Shown here: piece after piece, positions 1 to 5,913 of the stretch
Layout: each line of letters begins with the position of its first letter
How positions within the stretch are numbered: position 1 is the stretch's first letter
Assembly (NCBI GenBank): GCA_003155565.1
Contig: PMDM01000174.1
Location: 1 to 5,955, forward strand
Direction: 5' to 3'
Length of the DNA stretch: 5,955 bases
Source of the DNA: Methylococcaceae bacterium
GTDB lineage: Bacteria; Pseudomonadota; Gammaproteobacteria; Methylococcales; Methylomonadaceae
Notes under the pieces: model-generated
What the model was told of the DNA's origin: nothing
Seen by the model: only the letters and a program-made list of their open reading frames with translations
Database searches by the model: none
Translations under genes and position numbers: made by a program

Positions 1-294
1 TGTCAGCACACACTGCCCTGCCCTGGTTTCTAGCTGTTTCGCCAAGGTTTTGCCGCCCATCGCAAAAATCATGATTGCTACACCGGGTCGGCCATCGGGC
101 GTTTCAGAAGGATCAAGCACTCTGTCGATACCCGCTTCACAGCCGCACATAATGACGGATGTTGCAAAGCCCGTCATGGTTTGGGCCGCAATCATCGCCC
201 ATTTTTCATTCAGGGCTGTGATAATCGCCCGGGTTGCCTTCATTGGGAAGGCTTCGGCAAAGGTTGCGTCGATGGTTACGCCGTTGATAATCAT
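1..294 (-). CDS. fhcD: FhcD, formylmethanofuran:H4MPT formyltransferase subunit (N-terminal 98 residues; runs off left edge)
   Basis: This is the 5' part of the formyltransferase (Ftr/FhcD) gene. The protein moves a formyl group between H4MPT and a methanofuran-type carrier inside the cytoplasmic Fhc complex, next to the FhcA hydrolase. The frame is open from the ATG at 294 to the window edge. It begins MIINGVTIDATFAEAF and contains KWAMIAAQTMTGFATSVIMC (residues 31-50), CEAGIDR and ETPDGRPGVAIMI, all in the order and spacing I recall for the Ftr N-terminal domain. About 200 further residues should lie to the left. The start lies 18 bp after the end of the hepT remnant, with a modest GAG ribosome-binding signal in the gap and no visible terminator. 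It is therefore probably read through from fhcB, fhcA and the toxin-antitoxin genes. I see no defect in the visible part. The open frame on the opposite strand here is a shadow. Confidence 0.95.
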   Translation of the reverse strand, partial: MIINGVTIDATFAEAFPMKATRAIITALNEKWAMIAAQTMTGFATSVIMCGCEAGIDRVLDPSETPDGRPGVAIMIFAMGGKTLAKQLETRAGQCVLT

Positions 295-312
295 AAAGTA
301 TTGCTCATTTTT

Positions 313-684
313 TTATCTTGATTTATTCAATTGTAGTTTTAAGTGTTTCTGCAATTCGTACAATTCTGGCAATAATCCAGGGATGTCGCTTTGAATAATA
401 CTCCACAACGTGTCGTTATCTATACCCAATTAATCGTGAATCAGCCGATTACGTGTTGCGATTATTTGTCGCCAAGGAATTTTTGGGTGTTTAGTGCGCT
501 CTTCTTCGGGAATATGGGTAGCCGCTTCACCAATTAATTCAAGGTTACGTAAAGTTGCGTCATAATTTAAGCCACTTTGCACAAACTCGATTTGATTCAA
601 TCCATTCGTGTAAACAATCACTTTTTCGGCAAAGTCGATCATATCATCCACATAAAAATGCCATTCACGGGCAAATTTAGACAC
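313..684 (-). pseudogene. hepT: HepT-like HEPN toxin (DUF86), interrupted by an in-frame TAA at the catalytic tyrosine
   Basis: The family is the RNase toxin of HEPN/MNT modules. The preferred start is GTG 684, which overlaps the mntA stop by 8 bp and has AGGA 8 bp upstream. An in-frame TTG lies 18 bp earlier. The frame gives 84 residues, including REWHFYVDDMIDFAEKV (6-22), YDATLRNLELIGEA (41-54), IPWRQIIATRNRLIH (69-83) and then D84. The next codon is TAA (432-430). The family continues here with Tyr, making the RX4HXY motif (R78, H83, Y85). After the stop the same frame stays open for 38 codons, starting LGIDNDTLWSIIQ, which is the normal HepT C-terminus, and ends at TAA 315-313. A full product would be 123 residues, a usual HepT length. 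One base change (TAT or TAC to TAA) explains the break. The 84-residue product lacks the C-terminal helices and the Tyr that the cognate MNT protein AMPylates, so it is probably inactive. Rare readthrough or a base-calling error cannot be excluded. Confidence 0.9.
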
Positions 685-967
685 GGATTGATTCCTGTTC
701 AATAAAAGGCCTTAATTGTGGACGAATTGCCTTATCAGTGACTAAATCAACGTGACAGCCAAGCCTATCTTCGAGGTAAAACTGTACGCCAAAATATCTG
801 GCTGATGTCGCAACGCCGTCAAATGACACCAGAATATCGACATCGCTATTTTCTGTAGCTTCATCCCTCGCTGTAGAACCAAACAAACTCAACTGCTTTA
901 CACCGAATTGTTGTATCAGTTCAGGCTTTAGTTTGTTTAAGATCGCTAATGCGGCGGCACGTTTCAT
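677..967 (-). CDS. mntA: MntA-like minimal nucleotidyltransferase antitoxin
   Basis: This is a 96-residue minimal nucleotidyltransferase of the Pol-beta superfamily. It is the antitoxin half of HEPN/MNT modules, and in characterised pairs it neutralises HepT by AMPylating the Tyr of RX4HXY. The signature GSX10DXD is complete: G30-S31 in LSLFGSTARDE, then D42-V43-D44. A third acidic position is present in HVDLVTD (residues 72-78). The length is typical. The start is ATG 967, and no strong Shine-Dalgarno sequence precedes it. The stop overlaps the hepT start, the usual translational coupling of the pair. It lies 63 bp after fhcA with no terminator or convincing promoter in the gap, so it is probably co-transcribed with fhcBA. 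The antitoxin is intact although its partner toxin frame is broken. Confidence 0.92.
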   Translation of the reverse strand: MKRAAALAILNKLKPELIQQFGVKQLSLFGSTARDEATENSDVDILVSFDGVATSARYFGVQFYLEDRLGCHVDLVTDKAIRPQLRPFIEQESIRV

Positions 968-1030
968 TGATCGTATGTGTTTTCAACTTGTTAGTTAGGT
1001 AAAATCCGACATAAATAAGACAATATTCCT

Positions 1031-2686
1031 CTACGCACGTAACGGATGCACCGTTAAGCTACCCCTCCCATCTTCAGTAATCTCATCATCGCTGATTTTA
1101 AAGTTACCGAGCTTCATGGTGAGGTAGCGGTCAAAATACGATTTCAAATCTTTTTCCACCGATGGATCAAAGTCCGGTCTGACGACATGGGTAGTACCCC
1201 ACAGAGTGTGGACGACTTTGCCGTCGACCACCACCAATTCACCGTCTTTGAACACATAATCGGGTTTTTCAAACATGGCTTGGCAATTGGCGTTATCGGT
1301 GTACACGGTAATGTCCGCGCAATATCCCGCAGTTAAACCACCGCGATCTTTTAAGCCGATCAATTTTGCCGCGCCTGCACGGGTCATAATGGCAATTTCC
1401 TGCAAGCTGTATTCACGGGTTATTGATGCCAATGTTGTCATCTTTTGCGCTTCTGGATGGATGGTCGCCAGCACGTCGTTACGGAATGTCCGATCCATTA
1501 ATAAGCGGATCAAATGCGGATAGCTGGTAAACGGCGCACCGTTGGGATGGTCGGTAGTCAAGAAAATACGCCACGGGTCATCAACCAGCAAAAAGGTTTC
1601 CAGACCAATCGCCCATTGCAGCGCGTTGACGAAGTTTTGGTCTTTATATTTAAACGGTACAACGCCGCAACCGGCATCGCATTCAATGTCCATGACCACC
1701 CATTTATTCGGGCTGGCATATTTATGGTTAGCGTGTTGGCGCATACTATCGCCGGATGCCGTAACGGTCTGACCAAACAAGACCTGACCGACATCTATCG
1801 TAATATTTTTGTTACGGTTGACGGCTTCGGCAATCTGCGCTGCGCCGGAGGAAAACTTGAGGTCGCCTTCCGTACCGTAACTATGAAATTGGATATGCGT
1901 TAAGTGCATCGGCAAACCGCCAATGCCTTGGATGGTATCTAGCGTGGTCTGCATATTGCCAGGCACACCGAGATTACAGCCGTGCACATGCAAAGGATGG
2001 GAAATACCCAATTCTTTAACCGCAGTTGCAAGCACGCGCAAAATCTCCCGTGGTGTCACACCGTAGTGACTGTTCTGCTCGTCCAGATCGAGTTTGCGCT
2101 GATTAAACTTGAAAGCATTGATACCACCCGGATTAACGACTTTCACACCGATTGCTTTAGCGGAATGAATCGTCCACGCAACATAATCGTTGATGGCTTT
2201 CTGGTCTTTTTTCGCCGTCAACATTCGCAGAAAATAATCGTCGCTACCCAACATGACATAGCCACCCTTATCCAGAATGGGGATATCCGCCATTTCCATG
2301 TGGGCTTGGCGTGCGTTAATGGGCAATACCGCTGGCTCAAACCCGGCGGTATAACCCATTTCCGCGTAGCGGTAGCCCGTCACGTAGGTACTGGGCATGG
2401 CATGTCCACAACCGGAACGGGTAATATCAGTACGTGCGACGGGATCCTGGCGATGGTCTTCCGGCAATAGAGTCCTAGCAATATTGCCTTTACCACCGCC
2501 GATATGCGTGTGCATGTCGATAGCACCGGACATCACGACCTTGCCACGGCAATCGTATTCTTTTTCTATGTTTGCTTCGGCTGGTTTATCAATGATACGA
2601 CCATCTTTGATGTAGATATCCTTGATAACGCCATCAACGCCACCTGCCGGATCGTAAACCCTACCGCCTGTCAGTTTTATCAACAT
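1031..2686 (-). CDS. fhcA: FhcA, formyl hydrolase subunit of the Fhc complex (FwdA-like amidohydrolase)
   Basis: This is the 551-residue cytoplasmic subunit that hydrolyses the formylated methanofuran-type carrier to formate. It completes formaldehyde oxidation by the H4MPT route. The fold is an amidohydrolase with a binuclear metal site, and the expected ligands are visible. These are H59 and H61 in AIDMHTHIGGGKGN, a likely carboxylated lysine K182 in GVKVVNPGG, H233/H235 in PLHVHGCNLG, H261/H264/H268 in HLTHIQFHSYG, and D379 in LTTDHPNG. Ligand assignments are by recall of archaeal FwdA, not an alignment. The N-terminal strand LIKLTGGRVYDPAGGVDG and the C-terminal ADITVYTDNANCQAMFEKP are also characteristic. 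The length matches the family. The ATG lies 2 bp after the fhcB stop, and an AAGGA inside the end of fhcB serves as ribosome binding site, so the two genes are translationally coupled. No defects are seen. Confidence 0.97.
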   Translation of the reverse strand: MLIKLTGGRVYDPAGGVDGVIKDIYIKDGRIIDKPAEANIEKEYDCRGKVVMSGAIDMHTHIGGGKGNIARTLLPEDHRQDPVARTDITRSGCGHAMPSTYVTGYRYAEMGYTAGFEPAVLPINARQAHMEMADIPILDKGGYVMLGSDDYFLRMLTAKKDQKAINDYVAWTIHSAKAIGVKVVNPGGINAFKFNQRKLDLDEQNSHYGVTPREILRVLATAVKELGISHPLHVHGCNLGVPGNMQTTLDTIQGIGGLPMHLTHIQFHSYGTEGDLKFSSGAAQIAEAVNRNKNITIDVGQVLFGQTVTASGDSMRQHANHKYASPNKWVVMDIECDAGCGVVPFKYKDQNFVNALQWAIGLETFLLVDDPWRIFLTTDHPNGAPFTSYPHLIRLLMDRTFRNDVLATIHPEAQKMTTLASITREYSLQEIAIMTRAGAAKLIGLKDRGGLTAGYCADITVYTDNANCQAMFEKPDYVFKDGELVVVDGKVVHTLWGTTHVVRPDFDPSVEKDLKSYFDRYLTMKLGNFKISDDEITEDGRGSLTVHPLRA

Positions 2687-2688
2687 TG

Positions 2689-3954
2689 TTATGTTTCCTT
2701 TAACGCGTGTTCGATGGCGCTTAATACTTCTGCCGTACTGGGTAAGCCCGATTCGCGCAATTTTTTCAGGCGGATGGCCACCACATTATCGGTACGGTAA
2801 GCATGTCCGGCGTGGTCGATACCGGGTGTGCCTACTGGGATAAACACATCGGGTTCTTGGGTGAATGTCATGCCGGATCGCCCAATCACAATCGTAGGCA
2901 GATCGCTTACGGGTGGAACTGCCTTTGTGTTGAAGGCATTTACCCAAACCAAAGCATCCGCTTCGCCATTTGCTAACATTAGATTGGTATCGTAAAGATA
3001 AGGATCATATTCTGGATAACCCCGGGCGAATCGAACCCTGGCTGGATAACCGGTCGTCCATCCGCAGGCTTGATTCGCGGTCTGGTCGCCATCTTTACCC
3101 GCCAACGGCAGTCCAGAACATCGAGTGGTACGGTTGATGTCCTTAATCATTTCCGATAAAACCTGCACCGTCAATTCGCCCTGGGTGTATCCCAACGCGC
3201 CAGCAGCCCAAGTCACCACGCCATACTTTGCGGCTTTCAGTTTGTCTGCAATGGCTTGTAGCTCCGATACTGCAATGCCACCGACTTGTTCGGCACGAAT
3301 GGGTTGGCCTTTGACCAATGCCCTTAAAACAGCTACGACTTCAGGCAGGGATTCGTTATCGCACGTAACCACCTTTGGCTGTTGTCCGGCTGGAGACGTG
3401 GAAGCAATACCTGATGGCGCTTTGCCCAGATAAATCACTTCGCGCTGGTTGGTATCATCCAGGAACATCGCTTCCTGAACCCAAAGATAACGCTCAAAAA
3501 ATCGGGGGGCAAAGCTTTCCAAATCCGTGCCGACAACCAAAAGCAGATCGCAACGATTTTTGACTTCCGCCAATGTCGTGTTCATCCAGCCGGAATCCTG
3601 CAACGCCAAAAAGTTATTTCGGGCGGCGGTAAAGTTCATGTTATCAACCACCGCACCGCAGCGGTCAGCTAAGGACAATAACGCCCGCATTCCGTTAACA
3701 TCGGTTGCGCACCCGCCAATCACTGGTTGCTTAGTGTCTTTTAGATAACTGGCGGCTTTGCTCACGGCTTCTTGAAGGCTAACGGCTTTACCTGCGATTC
3801 TAGGGCTGGTATCGCCGATGGCCTGCTCAAAAGCAGGTGTATTCACCGCACAGCCGTTTTCCGTCACCTTGAGGGTAACACCATCAACCTGGATCGTCAG
3901 GTCATCCGTGCCAACCCCGCAAAATGGGCTGGGTACTTCAATTATTACAGTCAC
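2689..3954 (-). CDS. fhcB: FhcB, FwdB-like subunit of the Fhc complex, metal-site residues lost
   Basis: This is a 421-residue homologue of formylmethanofuran dehydrogenase subunit B, a molybdopterin-oxidoreductase relative. In bacterial Fhc it accompanies FhcA without redox activity. The family's N-terminal iron-sulfur cysteine motif, CPFCGxxCDD-like, appears as SPFCGVGTDD (residues 9-18) with only C12 left. The metal-ligand Cys region reads VVDNMNFTAARNN (102-114), with Ala at about residue 110. Both losses fit a structural rather than catalytic subunit. Other family features are CGWTTGYPARVRFARGYPEY and, near the end, GIDHAGHAYRTDNVVAIRL. The frame extends upstream to GTG 4020, but that codon lies inside the predicted promoter. 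GTG 3954 has AGGGGA six bases upstream, so I chose it. It is the first gene of the operon, with fhcA 2 bp downstream. The order B-A-(TA)-D supports the assignment. Confidence 0.93.
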   Translation of the reverse strand: MTVIIEVPSPFCGVGTDDLTIQVDGVTLKVTENGCAVNTPAFEQAIGDTSPRIAGKAVSLQEAVSKAASYLKDTKQPVIGGCATDVNGMRALLSLADRCGAVVDNMNFTAARNNFLALQDSGWMNTTLAEVKNRCDLLLVVGTDLESFAPRFFERYLWVQEAMFLDDTNQREVIYLGKAPSGIASTSPAGQQPKVVTCDNESLPEVVAVLRALVKGQPIRAEQVGGIAVSELQAIADKLKAAKYGVVTWAAGALGYTQGELTVQVLSEMIKDINRTTRCSGLPLAGKDGDQTANQACGWTTGYPARVRFARGYPEYDPYLYDTNLMLANGEADALVWVNAFNTKAVPPVSDLPTIVIGRSGMTFTQEPDVFIPVGTPGIDHAGHAYRTDNVVAIRLKKLRESGLPSTAEVLSAIEHALKET

Positions 3955-3960
3955 ACACAC

Positions 3961-3966
3961 TCCCCT
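3961..3966 (-). promoter_or_regulatory. Shine-Dalgarno sequence deciding the fhcB start
   Basis: Read on the minus strand the sequence is AGGGGA followed by GTGTGT and then GTG ACT GTA. Six bases separate it from the GTG at 3954-3952. The in-frame GTG at 3960 directly abuts the purine run and would have no spacing. The next in-frame candidates upstream lack a comparable signal. Confidence 0.75.
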
Positions 3967-3995
3967 GCGAGGCTTATTCGATGTCACTAATTTAA

Positions 3996-4013
3996 CTATT
4001 CTAACTCGAATAG
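3996..4013. repeat. Inverted repeat over the fhc promoter -10 region (possible operator)
   Basis: CTATTC (3996-4001) and GAATAG (4008-4013) form a perfect 6-bp inverted repeat with a 6-bp centre. It covers the predicted -10 box and part of the spacer. A related half-site, TATTCGA at 3975-3981, is the exact inverse of TCGAATA at 4006-4012, about three helical turns away. This geometry suits a dimeric repressor site, but arms this short can arise by chance. No regulator gene lies nearby. Confidence 0.35.
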
Positions 4014-4026
4014 CCTGCACTGTCTC
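3998..4026 (-). promoter_or_regulatory. Sigma70-like promoter of the fhc operon
   Basis: On the minus strand, GAGACA (4026-4021, 4 of 6 matches to TTGACA) is separated by 17 bp from TAGAAT (4003-3998, 5 of 6 matches to TATAAT). Transcription would begin near 3991, giving a leader of roughly 37 bases before the GTG at 3954. It is the best -35/-10 pair I found upstream of fhcB. The rest of the divergent region 3955-4223 is AT-rich. Apart from the inverted repeat over this promoter and the ribosome binding site of the plus-strand gene (GGAGA at 4211-4215), I see nothing else in it. Confidence 0.55.
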
Positions 4027-4223
4027 GATAAACGCCGCGATTATTGCTTATAGCCCAAAAGCTAAGCTGCCGCCTATTTTTTGATAAAGATATGAAATAT
4101 TACCCAAAAATACTGTAACTATTTTGCATAATAATTCCCAATTTTTAGTTAGACTACTCAAAATTCAGCAAACCCCTGCAAGAATTTAAAACTTGTTTTG
4201 ACCCGTTACCGGAGACACAATCC

Positions 4224-5171
4224 ATGAACGTTTCACTTTCTTATTCTGATGAAGTCAAAAAAGCGATGGAAGCTGATTTTTTATTACTCGATACTGATCG
4301 TAAAATCGCTTTTCTGGCGGCGTATGGGCTTGACACAAACAAACCTGATTTTAGTTTAGCGACTTTACCACAACTATGGTCTATGGAGATTTTTATGCTT
4401 AAAAGCCTTTCAAAGGATGAGTTATCACGCAGAATGTGGATAATCAGGGAAAAATTCCGTATTCAAGCGGGTGATGCCGTTTATAAAAACTACGTAGCAA
4501 GTCTACCGGAACGCATAACTGATGAGGCATTAAAACAAGAAAATAGCCCTGACAGCTACATTATTTTAAAAGAAGATGCCGTTAATATTACCCGGCAAAT
4601 GCAACGGATGAATTATTATAAAATGCAAAGAAACCTGGCCATTAATAAGAAAAAAGAAGTGCCTATCTTCATATTTTTTGTATTACTGATAGCAGGAATC
4701 GGCATTTTTTCGCTAACCAACCACACAACGACCGGGCAAAGCTGGCAGTTAATATTATTGACGGTCTATTTCGGGATGATTGGCGCGGTTGTCAGTTTGT
4801 TGCAGCGTCTTGAGCAAGCTTCCAACACCGCAACTAATTTCACCGATTCCGCGATTAATTCGACGGATATCGGTCAGGGTATGTCGAATTCCTACATGAT
4901 TTCGTTAGTAGTCAGCGGCGCGGTATTTTCGGTGCTGGTGTATTTGCTGTCGCGATCACAGCTTGTGAATGTGCTCGATTTGCTGCCCAAGCCGAATGAG
5001 AGTGCAGAGTGTAACGTCAGTTCTTCGCAAAATTTTATCGGCAAATTTCTGTGTGCGCCTTATGATTCTGCACAAACTGCAAAGCTGCTTATATTGTGTT
5101 TTATATCAGGTTTTGCAGAACGCTTTGTACCAGATGTACTTGATAGTCTAATCAGACGGGCAAAAACTTGA
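4224..5171 (+). CDS. Uncharacterised membrane protein with a soluble N-terminal half and four membrane segments
   Basis: I do not recognise a named family. The 315-residue protein starts at ATG 4224 with GGAGA eight bases upstream. Residues 1-145 are soluble and charged, mostly helical in appearance, and end in the basic stretch NKKKE, which suggests a cytoplasmic N-terminus. Predicted membrane segments are about 147-164, 175-193, 224-242 and 285-297. By the positive-inside rule the loop at 194-222 is cytoplasmic. The loop at 243-284 is periplasmic and contains C263 and C277, which could form a disulfide. The ending ISGFAERFVPDVLDSLIRR resembles a GF(S/A)ERFVP motif that I recall from the ends of unannotated bacterial membrane proteins. 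It is monocistronic, divergent from fhcB and convergent with slyD. I found no convincing promoter for it. Codon use looks ordinary, and the gene itself looks intact. Confidence 0.85.
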   Translation: MNVSLSYSDEVKKAMEADFLLLDTDRKIAFLAAYGLDTNKPDFSLATLPQLWSMEIFMLKSLSKDELSRRMWIIREKFRIQAGDAVYKNYVASLPERITDEALKQENSPDSYIILKEDAVNITRQMQRMNYYKMQRNLAINKKKEVPIFIFFVLLIAGIGIFSLTNHTTTGQSWQLILLTVYFGMIGAVVSLLQRLEQASNTATNFTDSAINSTDIGQGMSNSYMISLVVSGAVFSVLVYLLSRSQLVNVLDLLPKPNESAECNVSSSQNFIGKFLCAPYDSAQTAKLLILCFISGFAERFVPDVLDSLIRRAKT

Positions 5172-5199
5172 ACCCACAGGGTTTACCTATGGGTTCAAG
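5162..5199 (-). terminator. Rho-independent terminator of slyD, overlapping the stop of the convergent gene
   Basis: CTTGAACCCA (5167-5176) pairs perfectly with TGGGTTCAAG (5190-5199). Inside this, AGG (5178-5180) pairs with CCT (5186-5188) after a single C-A mismatch, leaving a 5-base loop, GTTTA. On the minus strand the hairpin is followed directly by five U residues (A-run at 5162-5166), so it fits slyD, whose stop is 12 bases upstream of the stem. On the plus strand there is no U-tract, so termination of the membrane-protein gene would be weaker. The TGA of that gene (5169-5171) lies inside the stem. Confidence 0.8.
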
Positions 5200-5211
5200 C
5201 CAAGCCTGTCC

Positions 5212-5691
5212 TTAATGTTTACAACCAGCGCCGTGGATATGTCCGTGCGAATTTTCTTCTTTGGTGGCTAGCCTTACACCAACAATTTCTACGGCAAAAT
5301 TTAAGGCTAACCCTGCCATGGGATGATTGCCATCAATCGTGATGTCATCACCGTCTACTTTCATGACGGTGATAATGCCTGAACCGGAATTTACCGCAGT
5401 GTGGAATTGCATACCGATGTCCAGATTGTCTACGCCGTCAAACATCTCTCTGGACACGACCTGTATCATATCCTCACTAAATTCACCATAAGCGTCGGAA
5501 GCCTCGATACGCACGTTGAATTTATCCCCGACGTTTTTGTCATGCAGTGCCTTTTCCAGTCCGGCAATAATATTGCCCCTACCATGTAGATAAACCAATG
5601 GCTCACCGCCATCTGTGCTGTCAAGCTCTTCGCCGGCATCGTTGGTCAGAGTATAGTGGATGGTTACGGCTGTATTGTTGGCGATTTGCAT
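5212..5691 (-). CDS. slyD: SlyD-like FKBP-type peptidyl-prolyl cis-trans isomerase
   Basis: This is a 159-residue cytoplasmic prolyl isomerase and chaperone of the SlyD group. The N-terminal FKBP part (1 to about 69) has VTIHYTLTNDAGEELDST and LVYLHGRGNIIAGLEKAL. An insert-in-flap chaperone domain follows (about 70-120, from DAYGEFSEDMIQVV). The FKBP fold is completed by GNHPMAGLALNFAVEIVGV. The tail HGHIHGAGCKH has H149, H151, H153, C157 and H159. It is a short version of the metal-binding C-terminus that in Escherichia coli SlyD binds nickel. The start is ATG 5691 with AAGG seven bases upstream. It is a single-gene unit with its own likely promoter and terminator, divergent from the greB remnant. 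The family call is firm. Whether it has a nickel role is open. Confidence 0.94.
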   Translation of the reverse strand: MQIANNTAVTIHYTLTNDAGEELDSTDGGEPLVYLHGRGNIIAGLEKALHDKNVGDKFNVRIEASDAYGEFSEDMIQVVSREMFDGVDNLDIGMQFHTAVNSGSGIITVMKVDGDDITIDGNHPMAGLALNFAVEIVGVRLATKEENSHGHIHGAGCKH

Positions 5692-5722
5692 GGTAAAACC
5701 TTATTATTGAAAAATGTTGGCT

Positions 5723-5751
5723 ATGATACCGTTTTGTGTGTTTTTTGTCTT
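5723..5751 (-). promoter_or_regulatory. Sigma70-like promoter of slyD
   Basis: On the minus strand, AAGACA (5751-5746, 4 of 6 matches) is followed after 17 bp by TATCAT (5728-5723, 5 of 6 matches). The expected start of transcription is near 5716, giving a leader of about 25 bases that contains the AAGG ribosome binding site. The spacing is ideal and the position is natural for slyD. Confidence 0.55.
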
Positions 5752-5763
5752 ACTTTTTATAAA
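5734..5763 (+). promoter_or_regulatory. Weak candidate promoter for the greB-like remnant, overlapping the slyD promoter
   Basis: TTGTGT (5734-5739, 3 of 6 matches) is followed after 18 bp by TATAAA (5758-5763, 5 of 6 matches), pointing towards the ATG at 5790. It shares bases with the slyD -35 box on the other strand, so the two would compete. The region is AT-rich, and matches of this quality are easy to find by chance. Confidence 0.3.
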
Positions 5764-5789
5764 AACATATTAAATCAATAAGATAACTT

Positions 5790-5913
5790 ATGTCACGTTG
5801 GAGATCGCCACAACCCAGATCATTACCTTAATTACCGAAAAAGTATTACCGAAAAAGGCTACCGTAACCTGGAAGCGGAATTGCGGGAACTCTGGACAAA
5901 ACGGAGCGAAGTT
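5790..5913 (+). pseudogene. greB: greB-like transcript cleavage factor, 5' fragment with frameshift, then truncated
   Basis: GreB rescues backtracked RNA polymerase by stimulating transcript cleavage. ATG 5790 opens MSRWRSPQPRSLP, close to the MSRWRPP... start of many proteobacterial GreB proteins, and then meets TAA at 5829-5831. From 5845, in the frame shifted by +1, the sequence gives ITEKGYRNLEAELRELW (then TKRSEV), the next part of the GreB N-terminal coiled coil. Removing 13 bases (5831-5843) restores one continuous frame, reading SLPYITEKGYRNLEAEL across the join. So an insertion or duplication has broken the gene. GreB should continue with the coiled-coil tip and an E-N-A-type motif, but resemblance stops after GTT at 5913. 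The gene therefore seems both frameshifted and cut off. The ribosome binding site before the ATG is weak. The family call rests on recalled motifs over about 36 residues. Confidence 0.75.
5831..5857. repeat. Near-tandem 13-bp direct repeat that shifts the greB frame
   Basis: ATTACCGAAAAAG occurs at 5831-5843 and again at 5845-5857, with one T between the copies (period 14). The second copy is the one that fits the GreB protein (ITEK). The first copy adds 13 bases relative to a continuous frame and brings in the stop. Replication slippage is a plausible origin. Confidence 0.85.

Noticed and set aside
50..394. Plus-strand open frame of 114 codons
   Set aside because: It lies antisense to the well-supported fhcD start and the hepT tail, and its translation resembles no protein I know.
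994..1000. GTTAGGT resembling an integron attC core site next to the toxin-antitoxin pair
   Set aside because: No matching partner core or folded attC structure was found around it, and a 7-base degenerate match is expected by chance.
968..1030. Target-site duplication or promoter in the fhcA-mntA gap
   Set aside because: I compared both edges of the toxin-antitoxin insert and found no direct repeat. No -35/-10 pair of acceptable quality was visible.
1040..1056. TAACGG-N5-CCGTTA hairpin at the 3' end of fhcA
   Set aside because: It is short, lies within coding sequence and is not followed by a U-tract, so it is not a convincing terminator.
1275..2800. Several plus-strand and one minus-strand open frames inside fhcA
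   Set aside because: All are shadows of fhcA, whose frame has catalytic motifs across its whole length.
3955..4020. Upstream extension of fhcB to GTG 4020
   Set aside because: The extension has no family resemblance, overlaps the predicted promoter, and lacks a ribosome binding site. GTG 3954 has a well-spaced AGGGGA.
4124..4192. Candidate promoters for the plus-strand membrane-protein gene (TTGCAT at 4124; TAAAAC at 4187)
   Set aside because: No -35/-10 pair reached acceptable matches at 16-18 bp spacing in this AT-rich stretch.
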